A stretch of 64,000 nucleotides of DNA from an uncultured Prochlorococcus sp. (lineage in GTDB: Bacteria > Cyanobacteriota > Cyanobacteriia > PCC-6307 > Cyanobiaceae): NCBI GenBank assembly GCA_902628235.1, contig CACOMD010000001.1, forward strand, positions 238,973 through 302,972, read 5' to 3'. Position 1 is the stretch's first letter; every line of letters begins with the position of its first letter. Both the position numbers and the translations under genes were made by a program. Of this stretch, positions 55,962-64,000 are shown one piece after another. Under the pieces are notes generated by a model, which was not told the DNA's origin, ran no database searches, and saw only the letters and a program-made list of their open reading frames with translations.

Positions 55962-57344
55962 ATGAGTCCAATAATACCTTTAGATGACACAATAGCAGCG
56001 ATAGCTTCAGCAATTACTTTAGGGAAAGGAGGTATTGCAGTTATAAGAGTATCAGGTCCAGATGCTATAAATGCATGTAGAAGAATTGTTCAAACTAAAT
56101 CAAAAAAAGCTTGGGAATCAAATAGAGTTTTTCATGGTTATGCAAAAGATCTTGAAAATGAGAAATTAGTTGATGAAATTTTAATATTAGTAATGCGATC
56201 TCCCAATAGCTTTACAGGTGAAGACATTGTTGAGATTCATTGTCATGGTGGAATTATTGTAGTTAATAGAATATTAGATATTCTTTTAAAAAGCACGCAT
56301 GTTAGATTAGCTAATCCAGGAGAATTTAGTCAAAGAGCATTTTTAAATGGAAAAATTGATTTAACTCAAGCAGAATCAATTAATAAATTAATTAATGCTA
56401 ATAATATTAGAGCTGCAGAAATTGCTTTTAAAGGAATACAAGGAGAATTAAATAATCAAATAAATCTTATTAAAAACTCCCTTATTAATCAATTAGCTGA
56501 AATTGAGGCGAGAGTAGATTTTGAAGAAGATTTTCAAGAATTTGATTATGATAAGTTTTCAAAAAATTTAAATATAATTAAAGAAAAAATAAATTTCTTA
56601 ATCGAGACTACAAATAGAAATCGTTACATAGAAAATGGAATTTCAATAGCTTTAATTGGCAAAACAAATGTTGGTAAAAGTTCTTTATTAAATTTACTTT
56701 CTAAACAAAATAAAGCAATTGTTACTGAAATCCCAGGCACAACAAGAGATATTATTGAAGTGAATTTGATTATTAAGGATATTCCGGTTCGAATTATCGA
56801 TACTGCAGGAATAAGAAATACTGAAGATTATATTGAAAAAATTGGTATTAAAAAAAGTTTAGAGATGATCAAAGAATGTGACTATGTTATTTATATTTTT
56901 GATCTTACAATTGGCCTAGATAAAGATGATGAAGAAATTATAGAAAAAATTCCAGATAAAAAACTTATCTCGATATTAGGTAATAAAAAAGATCTTATTA
57001 AAATTAAAAAAATAACAAATAAGAAATACTCTAAAAACATAATTTTTATGAGTATAAAAGAGAGACAGGGTGAAAACTTATTAACAGAAAAAATAATAGA
57101 AAAATGTGGAACTAAAGAATATCAAGATATTGAGGTTTTACTTAATGAAAGACAAATGTCTAACTTAAAAGATTCTTTAAAAAACTTAAATGATACCTCA
57201 GACATATTCGATAAAAAATTACCTTTTGATTTTTTAGCAATTGAAATAAGAGATAGTATTAAAAATCTTGCTAAATTAACTGGTGAAGAATTAACAGAAG
57301 AATTATTAGATAATATTTTTTCAAAGTTTTGTATTGGTAAGTGA
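55962..57344 (+). CDS. mnmE: tRNA modification GTPase MnmE
   Basis: [24 protein letters not shown]-terminal FCIGK. Confidence 0.97.
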   Translation: MSPIIPLDDTIAAIASAITLGKGGIAVIRVSGPDAINACRRIVQTKSKKAWESNRVFHGYAKDLENEKLVDEILILVMRSPNSFTGEDIVEIHCHGGIIVVNRILDILLKSTHVRLANPGEFSQRAFLNGKIDLTQAESINKLINANNIRAAEIAFKGIQGELNNQINLIKNSLINQLAEIEARVDFEEDFQEFDYDKFSKNLNIIKEKINFLIETTNRNRYIENGISIALIGKTNVGKSSLLNLLSKQNKAIVTEIPGTTRDIIEVNLIIKDIPVRIIDTAGIRNTEDYIEKIGIKKSLEMIKECDYVIYIFDLTIGLDKDDEEIIEKIPDKKLISILGNKKDLIKIKKITNKKYSKNIIFMSIKERQGENLLTEKIIEKCGTKEYQDIEVLLNERQMSNLKDSLKNLNDTSDIFDKKLPFDFLAIEIRDSIKNLAKLTGEELTEELLDNIFSKFCIGK

Positions 57345-57411
57345 ATCTAAAACTAAATAATAATGATATAAGCTTGCTTTAAAAGTTAGAATAATATCTG
57401 AAATAAATAAT

Positions 57412-58284
57412 TTGATTTTGGACTGGAATTCACCACAATTGAAAAGTAAAATAAGTGAATGGATTTATGAAGATATTGGAAGTGGTGATCTAACACAATC
57501 ATGTATTACAGAAAATATTGGTAAAGCTTATTGGATAGCTAAAGAAGATGGTATTTTTTGTGGAATTGAACTTTTAAAAATAATTTTTAATCAAATTGAT
57601 CAGAGTTTAAATTTTAGTCCGTTAATTAAAGATGGTCAAAACTTTAAAAAAAATCAAATATTAATAGAATTAGATGGTCCATCCAGAAGTTTATTAGCCA
57701 GTGAGAGAATATCTTTAAATATTGCAATGCATCTCTCTGGTATTTCAACTCATACTTATAAAATTGTTGAAAAACTTAGAAATACGGAAATCAAATTAGC
57801 TGATACAAGAAAAACTACCCCAGGCCTAAGAAGTTTGGAAAAGTATGCATTTAAATGCGGAGGGGGAATAAATCATAGAATGGGGCTATACGACGCCGCA
57901 ATGATCAAAGAAAATCACATTGCTTGGAGTAAAAATATAAAAGATGCAATTGAGAGAATAAGATTAAATACCCCTTTTACGACCCATATTATAGTAGAAG
58001 CAGAAAATATAGGTCAGGCTAAAGAAGCCATATTAGCTGGTGCAGATAGTATTTTATTAGATGAAATCAAACCAAACATATTAAGAGATAATATTAAATT
58101 ATTGAGAGAAATTAGGTTAAATAATGATTCTAAAAAAGAAAGGAAAAATTTAATTATTGAAGTATCTGGAATAAATCCAGACGATATTGAAAATTATTTA
58201 ATAGATGGTATTAACCTAATATCTACAAGCTCTTCAACAACAAAAAGTAAATGGATTGACTTTAGTATGCGTTATATTGATTAA
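57412..58284 (+). CDS. nadC: Nicotinate-nucleotide pyrophosphorylase (TTG start)
   Basis: EDIGSGDLTQ, DTRKTTPGLRSLEKYAFKCGGGINHRMGLYD. Confidence 0.95.
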   Translation: MILDWNSPQLKSKISEWIYEDIGSGDLTQSCITENIGKAYWIAKEDGIFCGIELLKIIFNQIDQSLNFSPLIKDGQNFKKNQILIELDGPSRSLLASERISLNIAMHLSGISTHTYKIVEKLRNTEIKLADTRKTTPGLRSLEKYAFKCGGGINHRMGLYDAAMIKENHIAWSKNIKDAIERIRLNTPFTTHIIVEAENIGQAKEAILAGADSILLDEIKPNILRDNIKLLREIRLNNDSKKERKNLIIEVSGINPDDIENYLIDGINLISTSSSTTKSKWIDFSMRYID

Positions 58285-58315
58285 ATTGATATATTAAATT
58301 TCAAAATATTACTTT

Positions 58316-60130
58316 ATGCTCAACACTTTTAATATATTAAAAAGATATTTCACTTGCTCTTTAAAGGAAAGTCTTGACAAGAATAACAAAATCTCAGAAT
58401 TTGATAATTTAAAAAAAAATATAATTGTACAATCCTCAAAAGAGGAGTTTGGTGACTATCAATCAAATATTAGCTTAGTTTTATCTAAGTGTTATGGAAA
58501 GAATCCAAAAATAATTGCTTCAGAAATTATTGAGTTAGTAGAAAAGAATAATGAGATTGTTGATATAGTTGAAAGTCTGGAAGTAGCTGGCCCAGGTTTT
58601 ATTAATATTTCAATTAAAAAAAATATTTTTATAGAAAAACTAATAGAAAATTTAAAATGTCAAAGAGTAGGGATACCACTTGCTTTTTCAGACAATAATG
58701 AAGATATTAATAAAAAAATAATAGTTGACTTTTCTAGCCCTAATATCGCAAAAGAAATGCATGTTGGTCACTTAAGATCAACAATTATCGGAGATTCAAT
58801 ATCTAGAATTTATGAATTGAGAGGATATGATGTTTTAAGAATAAATCATGTTGGAGATTGGGGTACGCAATTTGGAATGCTCATTGCATATCTCAAAGAT
58901 GAATTTCCAAAACATTTAATTAATATTTCAGGAATAGATATAGGTGATCTCGTATCTTTTTATAAAAAGTCCAAAATAAGGTTTGATAATCAACCTGAAT
59001 TTCAGAGAAAAGCAAGAGAGGAAGTTATTAAATTACAAAGTGGTAATAAGGATTCAATAGCTGCGTGGAAATTATTATGCAATCAATCTAGAAAAGAGTT
59101 TGATTTAATATATAAAGTCCTAAACATTAAGATAGAGGAGCGAGGAGAATCTTTTTATAATCCTTTTCTTAAATCAATTGTTGAAGAACTTAAATTAAAA
59201 AATATCGCGGAGGAAGATGATGGAGCACAATGTGTTTTTTTAGAGGGGCTAACAAATAAAGACGGAGGATCTCTTCCTCTAATTATTCAAAAAAAAGATG
59301 GTGGCTATAATTATGCCACTACCGATTTAGCTGCAATAAAATATAGATTTAGCGAGAAAGATATAGGGGATGGAGCAAAAAAGATCATATACGTTACCGA
59401 TCAAGGGCAATCTAATCATTTTTACGGGGTTTTCCAAGTAGCTCATAAAGCTAAATGGATTCCAGAGAATTGTGAAGCAATTCATGTCCCATTTGGATTA
59501 GTACAAGGGAATGATGGTAAAAAGCTTAAAACGAGAGAAGGAAAAACAATACGTTTAAAAGATTTATTGACAGAGTCTATAAACAGAGCGAAAGAAGACT
59601 TAATGTTAAGAATAAAGTCTGAGAAAAGAAATGAAGATAATAACTTTATCGACAAAACATCTCAGATTATAGGGATTGGAGCAGTAAAGTATGCAGATCT
59701 AAGCCAAAATAGAATAACAAATTATCAATTTAGCTTTGATAAAATGCTTGCACTAAATGGTAATACAGCTCCTTACCTTCTCTATACACTTGTCAGAATT
59801 GCAGGAATTAATAGAAAAAATGATCTTAAAGAGGATAAATTTCACACTGAATATATTACTTTTGAGAACTTATATGAATGGAAACTTCTCAAAAAATTAT
59901 TAAAATATGATGAGATAATAGTATCTATTGAGAATGATTTAATGCCAAATAGATTATGTAATTATTTATTTGAACTATGTAAAACATTTAATAGATTTTA
60001 TGATCAATTACCCATTCTTAAATCAGACAAACAAATTAGAAATTCAAGATTAGCACTTTGTTCTCTTACTGAAAAAACCTTAAGATTAAGTCTTAATCTT
60101 CTTGGAATAGAAACTTTAGAAAGGATGTAA
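58316..60130 (+). CDS. argS: Arginyl-tRNA synthetase
   Basis: [36 protein letters not shown]. Confidence 0.97.
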   Translation: MLNTFNILKRYFTCSLKESLDKNNKISEFDNLKKNIIVQSSKEEFGDYQSNISLVLSKCYGKNPKIIASEIIELVEKNNEIVDIVESLEVAGPGFINISIKKNIFIEKLIENLKCQRVGIPLAFSDNNEDINKKIIVDFSSPNIAKEMHVGHLRSTIIGDSISRIYELRGYDVLRINHVGDWGTQFGMLIAYLKDEFPKHLINISGIDIGDLVSFYKKSKIRFDNQPEFQRKAREEVIKLQSGNKDSIAAWKLLCNQSRKEFDLIYKVLNIKIEERGESFYNPFLKSIVEELKLKNIAEEDDGAQCVFLEGLTNKDGGSLPLIIQKKDGGYNYATTDLAAIKYRFSEKDIGDGAKKIIYVTDQGQSNHFYGVFQVAHKAKWIPENCEAIHVPFGLVQGNDGKKLKTREGKTIRLKDLLTESINRAKEDLMLRIKSEKRNEDNNFIDKTSQIIGIGAVKYADLSQNRITNYQFSFDKMLALNGNTAPYLLYTLVRIAGINRKNDLKEDKFHTEYITFENLYEWKLLKKLLKYDEIIVSIENDLMPNRLCNYLFELCKTFNRFYDQLPILKSDKQIRNSRLALCSLTEKTLRLSLNLLGIETLERM

Positions 60131-61236
60131 TGTCAAAATTAAATCAATTTAATAAATCAAACCCTGAACCAAATGAATATATAAAAAATCTAAAATCTTA
60201 TTCTGCTCCATTGGAGAATAGAAGAAACTTACTAAGATTAGATTTTAATGAAAATACTATTGGACCAAGTCAAAAAGTTTATAACGCAATCAAGAATATA
60301 AAAATAAATGAAATTGCTATCTATCCAGAATATGATTTATTAAAAAATAAAGTTTGTCTTGAATATCTTAAAAATAGAAATTTTGACATTGATGAAATTA
60401 GTATCTTTAATGGTGCTGATGCTGCTATTAATTCGATATGTAAAGCTTTTGGTGAAAAAGATAAAGTATTTTTAACTACAAATCCAACATTTGGATACTA
60501 TTTCCCATGTGCGGAAATGCATGGAATGATAATAAAATGTTGTTCATATATTGGCAATAATTTCACATTTCCTTTAGAAAAATTTTTCGAAAGCATTGAA
60601 AGATATGAACCAAAGTTGATCTTCATCTGTAATCCAAATAACCCAACAGGATCAGTAATAAGCGCTGAAAAGATTATGGAGGTCGCTAATAAAAATAAAA
60701 AATCTTTAATTGTGATCGATGAATTATATGAAAAATTCTATGGAGATAGTCTACTCCCAATAATTGATTTTAAAAAAACAAAAAATATAGTTATTATTCA
60801 ATCGCTTTCTAAAACTGCAGGGTTAGCAGGCTTAAGAGTAGGTTTCGCCTTTGGTAATGAGCAAATTATTAAACAAATTAATAAAGTAACCGGACCTTAC
60901 GATGTTAATAGTTTCGCTGTTGCAGCAGCTAATGCAGCCTTAGATGATCAAGCATATATTGATAATTATGTTTCCAAAGTGAAGGAAGCTAGAAATTGGA
61001 TTAAGGAGAAATTTGAAACACTAGATGTAAGACATAACTTCAATGGAGGAAATTATTTTTTAATTTGGCCTAATAAAGAACCACAAGTCTTAGAAAAAGA
61101 AATGAAAGATAATGGAATTTTAATTAGAAATATGCAAAACAAAAAAGATATTGATCAATCAGTAAGAGTTAGTATAGGTATTATTGAACAAATGAAATTC
61201 TTTTGGAAAATTTATAATAAGTTAGATCAACAATAA
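60130..61236 (+). CDS. Histidinol-phosphate aminotransferase-family protein
   Basis: LRLDFNENTIGPS, NPNNPTGSVIS, SLSKTAGLAGLRVGFAFG. Confidence 0.87.
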   Translation: MSKLNQFNKSNPEPNEYIKNLKSYSAPLENRRNLLRLDFNENTIGPSQKVYNAIKNIKINEIAIYPEYDLLKNKVCLEYLKNRNFDIDEISIFNGADAAINSICKAFGEKDKVFLTTNPTFGYYFPCAEMHGMIIKCCSYIGNNFTFPLEKFFESIERYEPKLIFICNPNNPTGSVISAEKIMEVANKNKKSLIVIDELYEKFYGDSLLPIIDFKKTKNIVIIQSLSKTAGLAGLRVGFAFGNEQIIKQINKVTGPYDVNSFAVAAANAALDDQAYIDNYVSKVKEARNWIKEKFETLDVRHNFNGGNYFLIWPNKEPQVLEKEMKDNGILIRNMQNKKDIDQSVRVSIGIIEQMKFFWKIYNKLDQQ

Positions 61237-61237
61237 A

Positions 61238-61954
61238 TTAATCTCTAAAAATATAAACAATTTTATCTATATATTTTTTTGAATTTAATTTAAGTTCTTT
61301 TCCAATATATTTAATTTTATATTGAGATATATTTTCTAAAAAAATATCTTCATCAGAAAAATCACAATCATCAATATTTTTTTTAGGATTTAAAAAGTGC
61401 ACAGGTACAATTATTTTTGGATTTAATATTTCTATAATGTTAGAAGCCTCTTTGCCTGTATATGATTTTATTCCTCCTCCAATAGAAATAAATAAAATAT
61501 CTGGTCTATTAATCACTATTTGATCTTCAAAAGTTATATCACCGGCAGCACCTCCCATATGGACAATCTTAAAATCACTTTGATTCCAAGTCCATACTGT
61601 TGCGTTACCATATCTTCTTCCATTTAAACGATCATGAGGTATTGATATACCATTAAAAATTAAATCATTATATTCATAAGTGCCTGGTTCAACAAACATT
61701 AAATCATCATTTGGATTATAACCTTCATCAGCTAATCTTGAACTTGCCAATATTAAATCTTTTTCAATATTTAGAGACTCTTTAAATTGGCTAGCACAAC
61801 CAACAGCTTTGAATGGATTAATTAGTATAGATTTACCATCACCTTTTATTAAAAATTGACTATGCCCAAAACTTTTTAATATCAATTCCTCTGCATTTAA
61901 ATGAGAGGGTATTAATAAAAATAATATTAAAAATAGAAATCTTTTAATTTTCAA
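61238..61954 (-). CDS. Exported metallo-beta-lactamase-fold protein, apparently lacking HxHxDH
   Basis: Signal peptide; GHSQFLIKGDGKSILINP, HMGGAAGD, VPVHFLNP. Confidence 0.75.
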   Translation of the reverse strand: MKIKRFLFLILFLLIPSHLNAEELILKSFGHSQFLIKGDGKSILINPFKAVGCASQFKESLNIEKDLILASSRLADEGYNPNDDLMFVEPGTYEYNDLIFNGISIPHDRLNGRRYGNATVWTWNQSDFKIVHMGGAAGDITFEDQIVINRPDILFISIGGGIKSYTGKEASNIIEILNPKIIVPVHFLNPKKNIDDCDFSDEDIFLENISQYKIKYIGKELKLNSKKYIDKIVYIFRD

Positions 61955-61981
61955 GATAGATATCCGATATATTTATAAATT

Positions 61982-62578
61982 TTACATCTCTTGAGCCATT
62001 TTAAGAAAATTGCCAATTATTTTATGACCAAATTCTGTTAATACGCTCTCAGGATGAAATTGAATACCTTGCATATGGCTATATTCTTTATGACAAATAC
62101 CCATAATGGTTTTATCATCCAAATAAGCTGTAACTTCAAAACACTTAGGTAATGTAAGAGTATCAACTATCAAGCTATGGTATCTAGTAGCAAGAAATGG
62201 GTTTTGTATATCTTTGAATAGACCATTACTGTTATGGAATATATTAGAAGTCTTACCATGCATCAATTCTTTTCCAACAATAACTTTCCCCCCATAAGCT
62301 TGTGCTAATGCTTGATGACCAAGACAAACTCCTAAAGTAGGAATATCTTTAGAAATCTCTTTTAAAATTGGTATACAAATACCAGATTGATCTGGATTCC
62401 CAGGGCCAGGTGATAAAAGAATGCCTTTAGGTTTAAGCTTTAAAATTTCATCCAAAGTAATTTGATCATTCCTTTTTACTAAAATATTTTTAGTAATGGA
62501 ATATTCTGAAGATAGTTCTCCTAAATACTGAACCAAATTGTATGTAAAACTATCATAATTATCTATTACTAAAAACAT
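61982..62578 (-). CDS. Anthranilate/para-aminobenzoate synthase glutamine amidotransferase component
   Basis: DNYDSFTYNLVQYLGEL, GVCLGHQALAQAYGG, GIQFHPESVLTEFG. Confidence 0.94.
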   Translation of the reverse strand: MFLVIDNYDSFTYNLVQYLGELSSEYSITKNILVKRNDQITLDEILKLKPKGILLSPGPGNPDQSGICIPILKEISKDIPTLGVCLGHQALAQAYGGKVIVGKELMHGKTSNIFHNSNGLFKDIQNPFLATRYHSLIVDTLTLPKCFEVTAYLDDKTIMGICHKEYSHMQGIQFHPESVLTEFGHKIIGNFLKMAQEM

Positions 62579-62583
62579 TTTTT

Positions 62584-63000
62584 TTAACTAAACAGGATCA
62601 ATTTAATTTTAGGAAAAAATATAAATGCAGCAACAAAAATTGAATTTAAAGATGCCAATAAGACAGACGCTGCTGAACAATCTTTAGATATCTTTGCAAG
62701 TTTATTAAAGTTATTTTTAACATTCAAATCGACTACAGATTCAATTGAAGTATTTAATAATTCAAGTATTAAAACAGAAAATATTGTAGAAATTATTATC
62801 ATATATTCATTAAGACTGCATTTAAAAAAAGAACAAACAATTAATATTAATGCTCCAAATAAAATTTGTATGCGAAAATTAGGAGTGGTTTGGAAACAAT
62901 AAATTAATCCATTAATGGCAAATTTAAAACTAGCAAAAATATTTCTTGATGTTTGATAAGACTTGCTTCTTTCTTTTACTTTATTATTTTGATTATCCAT
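62584..63000 (-). CDS. dgkA: Diacylglycerol kinase family protein
   Basis: FASFKFAINGLIYCFQTTPNFRIQI, ELLNTSIESVVDL, KDCSAASVLL. Confidence 0.9.
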   Translation of the reverse strand: MDNQNNKVKERSKSYQTSRNIFASFKFAINGLIYCFQTTPNFRIQILFGALILIVCSFFKCSLNEYMIIISTIFSVLILELLNTSIESVVDLNVKNNFNKLAKISKDCSAASVLLASLNSIFVAAFIFFPKIKLILFS

Positions 63001-63007
63001 AATTTAT

Positions 63008-63556
63008 TTATTCAAATATTAATTTTGAAATCAAATATTCTTGGACTTTTATCATATTCTCTAATTGACTTTGATTTTTGTGATCCCATCCTAATAAATG
63101 TAAGAAACCATGACTAGCTAACCAAATTACTTCTTGTTCTAAAGAAGTATTATATTCTATTGATTGTTTTATTGCCATTTCCAAAGATATAAAAATATCT
63201 CCAAATTCTATAGAAGTAAGATAATTTACTGAATCCTCTTTCGAAAGTATTGGGAAAGAAAGTACATCAGTGGGACCTAATTTATTGAGCCATTTTTTGT
63301 TTAAATCCGAAATTTTTAAATCATCTACAATTTCAAAACTTAATGAACAAGAATTTTTATTTAATAAATAATTTGGTAAAAATTGATTAAATTCATTCAA
63401 TAGAATATTTATCCATATCAAAAAAGTATTTTCCCAGAAATCATACTTAAAAATAAATTGTTTAAAAGCATTCAAATTAAGCTTATTTGGCATTATTTCA
63501 TAAGAGTTTTTAAATACCAATTCAATGTATTCGATAGAATTATTTTGATTAATCAT
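63008..63556 (-). CDS. ybeY: Endoribonuclease YbeY
   Basis: LGPTDVLSFP, HGFLHLLGWDH. Confidence 0.94.
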   Translation of the reverse strand: MINQNNSIEYIELVFKNSYEIMPNKLNLNAFKQFIFKYDFWENTFLIWINILLNEFNQFLPNYLLNKNSCSLSFEIVDDLKISDLNKKWLNKLGPTDVLSFPILSKEDSVNYLTSIEFGDIFISLEMAIKQSIEYNTSLEQEVIWLASHGFLHLLGWDHKNQSQLENMIKVQEYLISKLIFE

Positions 63557-63561
63557 ATTTC

Positions 63562-63741
63562 TTAAATGGGTATATTTGGCTTAGCCAGAATTGCCAATAA
63601 TATCAAGATTACAAATAATATTAAAAAAGTCACACTAAAATGGATCAAACTTTTTGAACCTTTTCTAACCATATTTCTCATTGCTAATTTGATAAAACTT
63701 GGAGGTGCTACATTTTTTTCAAGATTTTCTTTTTTAGTCAT
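63562..63741 (-). CDS. Small DUF3285-like membrane protein
   Basis: MTKKENLEK...PSFIKLAMRNMVRKGSKSLIHF; start at internal ATG preferred because the longer form overlaps prfB. Confidence 0.7.
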   Translation of the reverse strand: MTKKENLEKNVAPPSFIKLAMRNMVRKGSKSLIHFSVTFLILFVILILLAILAKPNIPI

Positions 63742-63745
63742 AATT

Positions 63746-64000
63746 TTATATTTTTTCTGAAGAAACATTTAAGCGTAATAATCCATATATGAAATTATCT
63801 ATATTCCCATTCAAAAAACCTTCCACATCTGTGCTCTCTTGATTAGTTCTAAGATCTTTGACTAATTGATAAGGATTAAAAACATAATTTCTAATTTGAT
63901 TTCCCCAGGCTGCTTCAACGATATCACCCTTTATATCTGCTATTTCTTCTGCTCTTTGTTCTCTAGCTATTATTAGTAACTTTGATTTAAGAAGAAGCAT
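63746..64000 (-). CDS. prfB: Peptide chain release factor 2, C-terminal part (continues past the window edge)
   Basis: LLLKSKLLIIAREQRAEEIADIKGDIVEAAWGNQIRNYVFNPYQLVKDLRT. Confidence 0.93.
   Translation of the reverse strand: MLLLKSKLLIIAREQRAEEIADIKGDIVEAAWGNQIRNYVFNPYQLVKDLRTNQESTDVEGFLNGNIDNFIYGLLRLNVSSEKI

Overview
The window is an AT-rich chromosomal segment of a marine picocyanobacterium. Genus is inferred as Prochlorococcus, high-light-like, from low GC, compact gene packing, the D1 sequence and gene content; no database search was possible. About 60 protein-coding genes are supported, most of them core functions. They include glmM, ileS, crtR, pyrB, coaBC, psbO, sat, ftsH, aroC, two identical tandem psbA copies, obg, mutS2, hemB, a SulP-SbtA-PII bicarbonate-uptake operon, eno, a ClpB-like gene followed by secE-nusG-rplKAJL, pyrD, murG, pgk, rluD, a relA/spoT homolog, mnmE, nadC, argS, pabA, ybeY and the end of prfB. 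There is one tRNA-Leu(UAG) on the minus strand. I saw no rRNA, CRISPR, transposase, prophage or restriction/defence island. The observations most worth a second look are: (1) two genes (crtR and a 3-methyladenine glycosylase) whose conserved N-termini lie upstream of any in-frame ATG/GTG/TTG; (2) a tandem psbA duplication identical from terminator to start codon but with divergent leaders that appear to conserve the same two hairpins with compensatory changes; (3) a GC-rich unannotated block upstream of the second psbA; (4) overlapping short ORFs plus a palindrome in the psbO leader; (5) several enzymes with apparently altered catalytic or cofactor motifs (ClpB-like D1 arginine fingers, thioredoxin reductase NADPH motif, MBL HxHxDH motif).
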